DNA of 64,000 nt from Tahibacter soli. GTDB taxonomy: Bacteria > Pseudomonadota > Gammaproteobacteria > Xanthomonadales > Rhodanobacteraceae. Made by a program: the position numbers and the translations under genes. Below, in pieces: positions 28,500 to 37,941 of the stretch; positions within the stretch are counted from its first letter, which is position 1, and each line of letters begins with the position of its first letter. The notes below the pieces were generated by a model that searched no databases, was not told the origin of the DNA, and was given only the letters and a program-made list of their open reading frames with translations. Location: the NCBI RefSeq assembly GCF_025717065.2, contig NZ_JAOVZO020000008.1, positions 95,988 to 159,987 on the forward strand. The letters are read 5' to 3'.

Positions 28500-28928
28500 A
28501 TGCACGCACTGCAGGACATCTTCGTCGGCAAGTGGAGCTATCGCAGCTATCGCAACGATCCGGATCTCGCGAAGGAACCGAACAAGCTCCTGTTCGGCAA
28601 GGGCACGATCGAGATCGTCGAGGCGCCGCCGGCGCTGCTCGCCGGCACGATCGGCGGTCCGGGCTGGCAGCTCGCGCTCAAGGGCTCGCGCAGCTACGGC
28701 AATCCCATGGAGATCCGCTTCGAGGGGCGCGGCGACGTCGGCGGCGCGCCGTGGATCTACTCGTACGTCGGCTGGCTCGTGCCCGCGTGGCCGAACGGCA
28801 TCGACCAGCGGCCCGCGATGGTCGGCTCGATCGTGCGCGTGATTCCGCACCCCAGCACCGACGAGCACGGCAACCCGATCACCGCGCCGGCCGGCGTCAC
28901 CGCATCGTGGATCGCGGTGCGCCAATAG
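28500..28928 (+). CDS. Conserved small protein of unknown function
   Basis: 142 residues, no signal peptide and no membrane segment. It has a beta-rich look with repeated Trp/Tyr/Gly motifs: FVGKWSYRSYRND, GGPGWQLALKGSRSYGNPMEIRFEGRG in overlapping pieces, PWIYSYVGWLVPAWPNG. The pattern suggests a lipocalin-like or small beta-barrel fold (inference). A GGAG Shine-Dalgarno tract and 9-base spacing tie it to the mono-haem protein upstream. No function is proposed. Confidence 0.65.
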   Translation: MHALQDIFVGKWSYRSYRNDPDLAKEPNKLLFGKGTIEIVEAPPALLAGTIGGPGWQLALKGSRSYGNPMEIRFEGRGDVGGAPWIYSYVGWLVPAWPNGIDQRPAMVGSIVRVIPHPSTDEHGNPITAPAGVTASWIAVRQ

Positions 28929-29010
28929 CGCGGTAAGACGGCCGCGGGAGCTCGCTCCCGCGGCCGGTCGCGTTGCGGTATCGTGCGCGCTTCGCCGCAA
29001 GGACGCCCGC

Positions 29011-30921
29011 ATGTCGCAACCTCTCGTCACCTGGCGCGACCGCCTGCGCTATCGCTTCGAAAACACGCTGTCCAAAGGCGCCGTCGCGATCATCGGCTGG
29101 CTCGCGCTCGTCTCGACGGCGATCGTGCTCGTCGCCGCGCTCGTGCTCACGCTGCTCGGCGTCGCGCAGGAACCGGCCGACCCCGCGTCGCGCCTGGACA
29201 TCGGCGAGGGCGCGTGGCTGAGTCTCATGCACGCGCTCGACTCGGGCAATCTCGCCGGCGACCACGGCTGGCTGCTGCGCCTTCTGATGCTGCTCGTGAC
29301 GATCGGCGGCATCTTCATCGTCAGCATCCTGATCGGCACGATCACGTCGGGCCTGGAATCGCGGCTGGCCGAGCTGCGCAAGGGCCGCTCGCGCGTGATC
29401 GAGCGCGACCACACGCTGATCCTCGGCTGGTCGAGCAAGGTCTATTCGATCATCGGCGAGCTGATCGTCGCGAACGAAAACCAGAAAAAGCCGCGCATCG
29501 TCATCCTCGCCGACCGCGACAAGGTCGAGATGGAAGACGACATCAAGGCGAAGTTCGCCGACACGAAGAACACGCTCGTGATCTGCCGCCGCGGCGACCC
29601 GCTCGATCTCGACGACCTCGCCGTCGTCGATCCGCACGGCGCGCGCTCGATCGTCGTGCTCGCGCCGGAGATCGACAATCCCGACATCTACGTGATCAAG
29701 TCGGTGCTCGCGGTGACGAACAATCCCGCGCGCAAGGACGAGCCGTATCACATCGTCGCCGAGATCCGCGACGCGCGAAACCTCGAGGCCGCCGCGCTCG
29801 TCGGCGGCGACGAGGCGATCTACGTGCAGGGCGAAGATCTCATCGCGCGCGTCACCGCGCAGACGTGCCGGCAGTCGGGCCTGTCGGTCGTCTACACCGA
29901 ACTTCTCGACTTCGACGGCGCCGAAATCTATTTCCGCGACGAACCCGCGCTCGCCGGCCGCAGCTACCGCGAGGCGATCGGCGCGTACGAGGATTCCGCG
30001 CTGATCGGCCTCATGCGCGCCGACGGCGAAGTGCTGATCAACCCGCCGATGAAGACGCGCATCGAGAGCGGCGACCGCATCGTCGCGATCAGCGAGGACG
30101 ACGACACGCTCGTACTGTCCGGCCGCGCGCCGCCGGTCGCCGACCGCTCGGCGATCGTGCTCGGCGCGAAGGCCGAGGCCGCGCCCGAACGCACGCTGGT
30201 GCTCGGCTGGAACGAAAAGGCCGAGGCGATCGTGCGCGAACTCGACAACTATGTCGCGCCGGGTTCCGAGACGATCGTGCTGTGCCGCCGCGACGGCGCG
30301 CGCGAAGCGCTGGTCGGCCTGTCCAAGCGCCTGGTCAACCAGCGCCTGCGCTTCGCCGACGGCGAAATCACCGACCGCGCGACGCTCGACGCGATGAAGG
30401 TGCCGGAGTTCGCGCACATCGTCGTGCTGAGCTACACGCAGCTGCCCACGCAGGAAGCCGACGCGCAGACGCTGATCGCGCTGCTGCACCTGCGCAACAT
30501 CGCGCAGGCGAGCGGCCGGCGGCTGTCGATCGTCAGCGAGATGATGGACGTGCGCAACCGCGCGCTGGCGCAGGTCGCCAAGGCCGACGACTTCATCGTC
30601 AGCGACAAGCTCGTGAGCCTCATGCTGTCGCAGCTGTCGGAGAACAAGCATCTCGACCGCGTGTTCCGGCAGCTCTTCAGCGCCGACGGCTCGGAGATCT
30701 ACATCCGGCCGATCGGGCAGTACGTGCGCACCGCGGCGCCGGTGGATTTCTACACGCTGCTCGAAGCCGCCGCGCTGCGCGGCGAAACCGCGATCGGCTA
30801 TCGCGTCGCGGCGCTCGCCGACGACAAGGATGCCGGCTACGGCGTCAAGGTGAATCCGAAGAAATCGGACAAGGTGCAGTTTGCGCCGGGCGACCAGCTG
30901 ATCGTGCTCGCGGAAGACTGA
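29011..30921 (+). CDS. CASTOR/POLLUX-like ion channel with RCK domains
   Basis: 636 residues. Two N-terminal membrane helices (about 26-55 and 88-112, the second RLLMLLVTIGGIFIVSILIG) are followed by SGLESRLAELRKGRS and then HTLILGWSSKVYSIIGEL, the start of the first RCK/TrkA-N-like domain; a second RCK-like unit starts at RTLVLGWNEKAEAIV. This is the layout of CASTOR/POLLUX/SYM8-related channels. Plant homologues conduct Ca2+ or K+ across the nuclear envelope; bacterial members are little studied. The gene stands alone. Confidence 0.85.
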   Translation: MSQPLVTWRDRLRYRFENTLSKGAVAIIGWLALVSTAIVLVAALVLTLLGVAQEPADPASRLDIGEGAWLSLMHALDSGNLAGDHGWLLRLLMLLVTIGGIFIVSILIGTITSGLESRLAELRKGRSRVIERDHTLILGWSSKVYSIIGELIVANENQKKPRIVILADRDKVEMEDDIKAKFADTKNTLVICRRGDPLDLDDLAVVDPHGARSIVVLAPEIDNPDIYVIKSVLAVTNNPARKDEPYHIVAEIRDARNLEAAALVGGDEAIYVQGEDLIARVTAQTCRQSGLSVVYTELLDFDGAEIYFRDEPALAGRSYREAIGAYEDSALIGLMRADGEVLINPPMKTRIESGDRIVAISEDDDTLVLSGRAPPVADRSAIVLGAKAEAAPERTLVLGWNEKAEAIVRELDNYVAPGSETIVLCRRDGAREALVGLSKRLVNQRLRFADGEITDRATLDAMKVPEFAHIVVLSYTQLPTQEADAQTLIALLHLRNIAQASGRRLSIVSEMMDVRNRALAQVAKADDFIVSDKLVSLMLSQLSENKHLDRVFRQLFSADGSEIYIRPIGQYVRTAAPVDFYTLLEAAALRGETAIGYRVAALADDKDAGYGVKVNPKKSDKVQFAPGDQLIVLAED

Positions 30922-31186
30922 GCGACGCGAATACGTTCCCATTGCGATGATGGGAATCCTCGTTTGTTTGCGCTTTGGACAAAGCGCTGGCACGTACAGC
31001 GACAGTCGCCTTCGGGGCTGCGGGCATTGTCCCCCCGACGGCGACGGACCCGTGCGATCGGACGCACGGTCCACTCACGAACCCTTCACGCCGACGCGCG
31101 CGCGTCGGCCGGGCGTTCGTGCGCGTGCCGGCCGCGCCGCCGCATCGGCTGCGGCGCCCGATCCCCCGCAATCACAAAGGACATCC
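30922..31186 (+). other. Non-coding gap upstream of the 444-residue protein
   Basis: I see no supported gene. The frame of the downstream protein is open through this stretch, but its translation is Arg/Pro-rich without a signal peptide and looks like read-through of GC-rich DNA. A purine-rich CAAAGGA 6-7 bases ahead of the ATG at 31187 supports that start. Confidence 0.5.
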
Positions 31187-32521
31187 ATGCGCATCTACAC
31201 GCTCAGCCACGGCGACATCACGAGTCCCGTGTACGCCCGCGTCGCCGCGGACGCTTCGTCGACGCCGTACGTCGACGGCACCACGTTCGAGCCCGGCGAT
31301 CTCTTCGTCATCGACGCCCTCACCTGCTCGCCCGACGAGGTGAAGCTCGGCTATCCCGCGATCGACGCCGGCGCCGCCGTGCTGCTGCTCGACGCCGACG
31401 ACGATCACAAGAAAGCGCTCTCGGGCAGCATCGGCTTCCGCTCGCACGGCGCGAGCCGCGGCTATCACGTGATTCGCCGCAAGGACGACGACGGCGTCGT
31501 GCGCTGCTTCATCAGCGAAGTCGGCGACAGCACCGCGCCGGCGAGCCTGTACTGCGCGAGCGGCACCGGCAACAAGGAGAGCGGCAACGACGTCGTCAAT
31601 CCGCTCGCGACCGTCTACGAGAACCAGCCGCAGACGACGCCGATGACGCAGACCGACCTCGACTTCTTCGCCAAATCGCTCACGACCGCCGCGGTCGCGA
31701 CGACCGCCGGCTCGTCACCGCCGGAAGGACTCGTCTGGTACAACTGGGTCTATTCGCGCACGCACACGTTCACAGCGAGCGGCTCGTACAACAGCGACGC
31801 CGACCTCGGGCCGCCGCCGTCCAAGACCATCACGACGTATCTCACGTACGTGATCCAGGGCGCGCTCAACAACGCAACGCAGAGCGGCGCGTTCCAGTAC
31901 CTCGGCCTGCAGGAAACCGGCATCTTCCAGAACAACGGCATGGCGTCGAACACCGACACGAGCTGCGGCTGGACGCTCGGCTCGATCTGCCCGATCTTCA
32001 CCGTGCCCTCGTCGCTCGTGTGGTACCAGAGCTCGCCGAGCAATACGAACAACGTCAGCACGGTGACGACCGGCTCGTCCGTCACGGTTGGCTTCAACGC
32101 CGGCAACACCGGCGGCAGCGGCAACGCGAGCTATACGTATTCCAACTCGGTGACCGAGAACATCACCGACTGGTACATCACGCAGCAGACCGCGACGAAC
32201 TGGGTCTACGGACAGAACACGCCGTTCGACGGCAACACGACCGATCCGTCGGAGATCAACAACAGCCGCGGCTGGAACGGCACGATCGACACCAGCACGT
32301 TCCCGACGATCTCGACGAGCTCGCTGCAGTTCGCCGCGAGCGCGGTATGGAAGACGAACCAGGTGATCACCGACGAGGTGACCATTTCGACGTCGAACCG
32401 CATGCGCGTCGACTACATCATGGTCGACAAGGTGCTGGGCTTCGGCAACGCATGGGCCGACTGGTGGTACCAGAACCCGCCGGGCGATTCGTTCTCGATC
32501 GACATGTCGATCCTGACCTGA
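31187..32521 (+). CDS. Orphan protein with beta-hairpin-rich centre, possibly pore-forming
   Basis: 444 residues from the ATG at 31187, with CAAAGGA in Shine-Dalgarno position. No signal peptide. Residues 1-120 are acidic and globular (FEPGDLFVIDALTCSPDEV, YHVIRRKDDDGVVRCFISE). The centre and C-terminus (about 180-420) are Ser/Thr/Asn/Gly-rich with alternating polar/hydrophobic strands (SSVTVGFNAGNTGG, ASYTYSNSVTENITDWYI), ending with a Trp/Tyr-rich segment (FGNAWADWWYQNPPG). Long amphipathic Ser/Thr strands with an aromatic rim are seen in aerolysin- and leukocidin-like beta-pore toxins; that is a resemblance, not a family match. A perfect GC-rich hairpin follows the stop codon, so the gene is monocistronic. 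Codon use looks native. Confidence 0.65.
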   Translation: MRIYTLSHGDITSPVYARVAADASSTPYVDGTTFEPGDLFVIDALTCSPDEVKLGYPAIDAGAAVLLLDADDDHKKALSGSIGFRSHGASRGYHVIRRKDDDGVVRCFISEVGDSTAPASLYCASGTGNKESGNDVVNPLATVYENQPQTTPMTQTDLDFFAKSLTTAAVATTAGSSPPEGLVWYNWVYSRTHTFTASGSYNSDADLGPPPSKTITTYLTYVIQGALNNATQSGAFQYLGLQETGIFQNNGMASNTDTSCGWTLGSICPIFTVPSSLVWYQSSPSNTNNVSTVTTGSSVTVGFNAGNTGGSGNASYTYSNSVTENITDWYITQQTATNWVYGQNTPFDGNTTDPSEINNSRGWNGTIDTSTFPTISTSSLQFAASAVWKTNQVITDEVTISTSNRMRVDYIMVDKVLGFGNAWADWWYQNPPGDSFSIDMSILT

Positions 32522-32530
32522 TCTGCGACA

Positions 32531-32560
32531 CGTGCCGCGCCGGCACTCCGGCGCGGCACG
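32531..32560 (+). terminator. GC-rich hairpin after the 444-residue gene
   Basis: Perfect 13-bp inverted repeat CGTGCCGCGCCGG / CCGGCGCGGCACG with a 4-base loop, 9 bases after the stop codon. There is no T-run behind it, so it is either a weak intrinsic terminator or an RNA-stabilising 3' hairpin. Confidence 0.6.
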
Positions 32561-32736
32561 GCAACGGTTCGCCGCTGCCGGCGCATCGAGGCCGCGATGC
32601 CGGTGCGAGCACGGCTTGCGAGGCGACGGCCGCGGGACGGCCGCCGGCACGCGGCGCGTGACGAACGCCGCGCGGCACGTCAAAGTAGCGCCCCCGCGGC
32701 GACCACGGCCGCGCTCCGAGCCCCGCGCAACCGCTC

Positions 32737-33981
32737 ATGTCCGATACGATCCCGACCGACCTCGCCGTCATCGGCGGCGGCCCCGCCGGCCTCATGGCCG
32801 CCGAGGTCGCGCGCGCCGCCGGCCTCGACGTCGACCTGTACGACGCGATGGGCTCGGTCGGCCGCAAGTTTCTCGTCGCCGGCAAAGGCGGTCTCAATCT
32901 CACGCATTCCGAACCGTTCGAGCCGTTCGTCGCGCGCTACGGCGAACGCGCGCACGAGGTGCGCGCGTGGCTCGATACGTTCGACGCCGACGCGCTGCGC
33001 GCATGGGCGCGCGGCCTCGGCGTCGAAACGTTCGTCGGCACGTCCGGCCGCGTGTTTCCGGCCGACCTCAAGGCCGCGCCGCTGCTGCGCGGGTGGGTGC
33101 GTCGCCTGCGCGCGAGCGGCGTGCGCCTGCACATGCACCGGCGCTTCACCGGCTGGGACGACGACGGCGCGTTGCGCTTCGTCGACGACGGCGACGGCAC
33201 CGGGCACCGCGTGCGTGCTCGCGCGCTCGTGCTCGCGCTCGGCGGCGGCAGCTGGCCGGTGCTCGGTTCGACCGGCGCGTGGACCGGCGCGCTCGCCGCG
33301 CGCGGCGTCGACATCGCGCCGCTCGCGCCGTCCAACTGCGGCTTCGACGTCGCCTGGACCGCGCATTTCGCCGAGCGCCACGCCGGCAGCCCCGTCAAGC
33401 CGGTCGTCGTGCGTGCGCGCGACGCGCACGGCGGCGAACACGCGCTGCAGGGCGAGTTCGTCGTCGCGAACTACGGCGTCGAAGGTTCGCTGATCTACGC
33501 GCTGTCGGCACGCCTGCGCGATGCGATCGCGCGCGACGGCGGCGTTGAAATTCTGCTCGATCTCGCACCGGGCCGCGACGCCGCGCGCCTCGCCGCGGAT
33601 CTGGCCAGGCCGCGCGGCGGCCGTTCGCTCAGCGAGCACCTGCGCCGGGTGGCCGGCATCGCCGGCGTCAAGGCCGGGCTCGTGTACGAACGCGTGTCGA
33701 AGGCCGATCTCGCCGATCCGGCGAAGCTCGCCGCGGCGATCAAGGCGCTGCCGATCCGGCTCGATCGCGCGCGTGGGCTCGACGAGGCGATCAGCACGGC
33801 CGGCGGCGTGCGTTTCGAGGCGATGGACGAGCACCTGATGCTGACCGCCCTGCCCGGCACGTTCTGCGCCGGCGAGATGATCGACTGGGAGGCGCCGACC
33901 GGCGGATACCTGCTGACCGCGAGCTTCGCGAGCGGCGTCGTCGCGGCGCGCGGAGCGGTCGCGTGGCTGCGGCGGCAATGA
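32737..33981 (+). CDS. HI0933/YhiN-like FAD flavoprotein (TIGR03862 type)
   Basis: 414 residues. The N-terminal Rossmann motif is VIGGGPAGLMAAEVAR, followed by the family signature GSVGRKFLVAGKGGLNLTHS. LVLALGGGSWPVLGSTG and the C-terminal ALPGTFCAGEMIDWEAPTGG with GYLLTASFASG supply the second FAD contact. These are hallmarks of the HI0933-like NAD(P)/FAD-dependent oxidoreductases; the substrate is unknown. The TIGR03862 subgroup is indicated by the NYGVEGSLIYALSA element. It is isolated from its neighbours. Confidence 0.88.
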   Translation: MSDTIPTDLAVIGGGPAGLMAAEVARAAGLDVDLYDAMGSVGRKFLVAGKGGLNLTHSEPFEPFVARYGERAHEVRAWLDTFDADALRAWARGLGVETFVGTSGRVFPADLKAAPLLRGWVRRLRASGVRLHMHRRFTGWDDDGALRFVDDGDGTGHRVRARALVLALGGGSWPVLGSTGAWTGALAARGVDIAPLAPSNCGFDVAWTAHFAERHAGSPVKPVVVRARDAHGGEHALQGEFVVANYGVEGSLIYALSARLRDAIARDGGVEILLDLAPGRDAARLAADLARPRGGRSLSEHLRRVAGIAGVKAGLVYERVSKADLADPAKLAAAIKALPIRLDRARGLDEAISTAGGVRFEAMDEHLMLTALPGTFCAGEMIDWEAPTGGYLLTASFASGVVAARGAVAWLRRQ

Positions 33982-34033
33982 ATCGGCGCGATACTCCGCG
34001 CGCGACAGCGCGTCGCCTGCCGGGACTATCGCA

Positions 34034-34366
34034 ATGACCGCCGCTTCGATCGTTTTCTTCGATATCGCCGGGCCCGACATGGCGGCGCTCGACACGTTCT
34101 ACGCCGACAACTTCGGCTGGGCGATCACCGCCGCCGGCACCTCGGCGCTCGTCAAGACGCCGACGCTCGACGGCGCGCTGCGCCAGGATCCGCCCGAGAA
34201 AATCCTCTATGTCGGCGTGCCCGATCTCGACGCCGCGATGCGCAAAGTGGCGGCAACCGGCGGCAAGGTGCTGACGCCGAGAATTCCGATTCCGACCGGA
34301 TCGTTCGTGCTGTTCGAAGATCCCGCCGGCAATCGCATGGGGCTGTTTCAGGCGAAGGCGGGCTAG
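34034..34366 (+). CDS. VOC-family protein
   Basis: 110 residues. It has IVFFDIAGPDMAALDTFYADNFGW at the N-terminus (in pieces), YVGVPDLDAAMRKVAATGGKVLTP in the middle and the C-terminal FVLFEDPAGNRMGLFQ, which supplies the usual metal-ligand Glu. Together these are typical of a single VOC half that dimerises. Function is unknown. Its stop overlaps the convergent ParE-like stop by 4 bases. Confidence 0.8.
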   Translation: MTAASIVFFDIAGPDMAALDTFYADNFGWAITAAGTSALVKTPTLDGALRQDPPEKILYVGVPDLDAAMRKVAATGGKVLTPRIPIPTGSFVLFEDPAGNRMGLFQAKAG

Positions 34367-34701
34367 CTGTACGGCCGGTCGTCGGTATCGCTCATCCACG
34401 CGGGAATGTCGCTACGCGCGTGCAGGATGCGCCAGACGTCAATGCTGTCGCCATCGGCCAGATAGAAAATCACGTACGGATATCGAGACAGCACAAGGCT
34501 GCGCAGGCCGAGGATCTCGATGATATGCGAGTAACGCAACGAACCCGACGACGGATGTCGCGAAAGTCGTTCAAGGGCCTTGGCGAACGCATCGACAAAC
34601 CCGAAGGCGACGCTCTCGCCAGCTTCCGATGTGTAGTAGTCGACGGCCGCCTCGACATCCCTGGCGGCCTGGGTTCGCAGCACGACCCGGCGCGAACTCA
34701 T
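34363..34701 (-). CDS. parE: ParE/RelE-superfamily toxin
   Basis: 112 residues from the ATG at 34701, which overlaps the antitoxin stop (ATGA). RRVVLRTQAARDVEAAVDYY, the helix ESVAFGFVDAFAKALERLSRHPSSGS, then LRSLVLSRYPYVIFYLADGDSIDVWRILHARSD (in pieces) and IPAW form the compact alpha-beta fold of ParE toxins, which act on DNA gyrase in characterised members. The toxin gene follows the antitoxin gene, the standard order. Some base composition around the module is lower in GC than its neighbours, consistent with acquisition. Confidence 0.88.
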   Translation of the reverse strand: MSSRRVVLRTQAARDVEAAVDYYTSEAGESVAFGFVDAFAKALERLSRHPSSGSLRYSHIIEILGLRSLVLSRYPYVIFYLADGDSIDVWRILHARSDIPAWMSDTDDRPYS

Positions 34702-34937
34702 CGCTTCTTCTTGCTGCGTACCCTGTCCCGCAGGGCATTCAGATAAGTCTCGTCGACTTGCGGGCCCGGCGGCGACGCGGCGCCGGTCAGCAGCAGACTC
34801 CGCAGCCGCTGTCGGTCCTGATCGCGACGGATCAGCTCGCGCACATACTCGCTGCTCGTACCGTAGCCGCGTTCCACGACCTGCTCGTCGACAAACGCCT
34901 TGAGCGTATCCGGCAAAGAAATATTCATCGTGCTCAT
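34698..34937 (-). CDS. parD: ParD-like ribbon-helix-helix antitoxin
   Basis: 79 residues from the ATG at 34937 (MSTMNISLPDTLKAFVDEQV); the internal Met at 34928 is an alternative. The N-terminal MNISLPDTLKAFVDEQVVERG with YGTSSEYVRELIRRDQD is the ParD/CopG-type DNA-binding domain; the basic C-terminal tail (LNALRDRVRSKKKR) would wrap the toxin. It is translationally coupled to parE and presumably autoregulates through sites just upstream. Confidence 0.88.
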   Translation of the reverse strand: MSTMNISLPDTLKAFVDEQVVERGYGTSSEYVRELIRRDQDRQRLRSLLLTGAASPPGPQVDETYLNALRDRVRSKKKR

Positions 34938-34944
34938 GTCGTGC

Positions 34945-34974
34945 AGCGTAGCGCTGTTGGCAAATTTTGGCAAA
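34945..34974 (-). promoter_or_regulatory. Likely parDE promoter with paired TTTGCCAA operator half-sites
   Basis: On the minus strand, two direct copies of TTTGCCAA (34967-34974 and 34957-34964) lie exactly 10 bp apart, one helical turn. They overlap a weak -35 (TTTGCC) with a possible -10 TACGCT (34950-34945) 18 bases on. Direct repeats at a helical spacing fit ParD binding (inference). Confidence 0.45.
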
Positions 34975-34977
34975 CAC

Positions 34978-35428
34978 TGCGTTGCGTCAAACGATCACCA
35001 CCCATGGCCGGACTGTTTTCAGACTTACGTTGTCACTCTCGAACAAAAGGCATTTCCATGCTGCAAACGCACAATGTGACCTAGTCGAGACATGTAGTTG
35101 ACAACGTTGTCAGGCGAGCGCATTGTCGCGCCCACGCCGCCGGCGGGCCGCGTTTCGCTGCGATGTGGATTCCGTCACATTGGAATTCGTACGCCGCGCG
35201 ACGCGCACGCCGCGGCGAGCCTGCGGACGCCGGCCGCGCGCCAGGGAAGCGCGGCAACCTGACGACGCCCGCAGTCAACGTGTGCCGGGGAGGGCGCACG
35301 CGATCGGACGCCATGCGCATCGGAGCATCACGCCAGGACGCCGCCGCGCGACTCGGCGCGGCACCCCGCATCGTCCGTCCGCGCACTCCCGGGTCTGCCT
35401 CCGCAACCTCTCGCAACGGAGTATGGAC
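34978..35428. other. 450-bp non-coding region upstream of the chitinase gene
   Basis: No gene is supported. The first ~130 bases are lower in GC than the genome. A perfect 14-bp palindrome TGACAACGTTGTCA lies at 35099-35112 and its left arm includes a consensus-like -35 TTGACA (35098-35103), without a convincing -10. The rest (35130-35420) is GC-rich and likely a long leader of the chitinase mRNA. The frame of the chitinase is open back to 35123, but the translation is Arg-rich and unlikely to be made. Confidence 0.5.
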
Positions 35429-37483
<2,055 letters not shown>

Positions 37484-37507
37484 CGTTCCCGCAACAACCG
37501 TGCGTTT

Positions 37508-37547
37508 CGGCGGCCCTTCTCGCGACGGGGAAGGGCCGCCGTTTTTT
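37508..37547 (+). terminator. Rho-independent terminator of the chitinase gene
   Basis: An 11-bp stem CGGCGGCCCTT / AAGGGCCGCCG with a 12-base loop, directly followed by six T residues, 24 bases after the chitinase stop codon. Confidence 0.92.
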
Positions 37548-37671
37548 CGAACGCGCGAGACGAACGGTCGTCTCGTGCGCGCGCCGGAGCGCTTTCACGC
37601 CGCGCGCACGAAACCTTCACGCAACGGCCGCACGACGATCTAGATTCGTATAGTAGTACGTTGTTCGCGTA

Positions 37672-37699
37672 TTGAATCTTTATCCAATAGGCATATGAT
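37672..37699 (+). promoter_or_regulatory. Sigma-70-like promoter of the ferritin-like/CTQ-oxidase operon
   Basis: TTGAAT (37672-37677), a 16-base spacer and TATGAT (37694-37699), inside one of the most AT-rich stretches of the window. Transcription would start near 37705, within the hairpin at 37701-37734, leaving a leader of about 235 bases. Upstream, 37548-37671 contains no gene, only an imperfect hairpin (CGAGACGA / TCGTCTCG at 37556-37575). Confidence 0.6.
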
Positions 37700-37700
37700 C

Positions 37701-37734
37701 CCTGTGCGCGACGCCCGCAGGCGTCGCGCACAGG
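37701..37734 (+). promoter_or_regulatory. Perfect 14-bp hairpin at the predicted transcription start
   Basis: CCTGTGCGCGACGC (37701-37714), a 6-base loop CCGCAG and the exact complement (37721-37734). It would sit at the very 5' end of the operon mRNA, or act as an operator for a dimeric regulator. The remaining leader to 37941 has no ORF and ends with GAGGAGAG in Shine-Dalgarno position. Confidence 0.6.
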
Positions 37735-37941
37735 GCCGGCGAGGCATCCTCGGCGTCGCTGCGGCCCCTTCGGCAAGGGGATACGGATGGCGTATTCACT
37801 CGATCGCCGGGCGCGAGTCCGGCCGCCCGTTCGCGCGTCGCGCCGCAGCCCGCGCGACCGACCGGCGTCGCCCTCCTCTTTCTCTTCCGATGCATTCCCG
37901 TTCGACGAATCGCGCGCCGCGCATCCGTAGAGGAGAGTCCG

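Noticed and set aside
37556..37575. CGAGACGA / TCGTCTCG hairpin after the chitinase terminator
   Set aside because: Eight-bp stem only, GC-rich background, and the preceding terminator already accounts for the 3' end; too weak to call separately.
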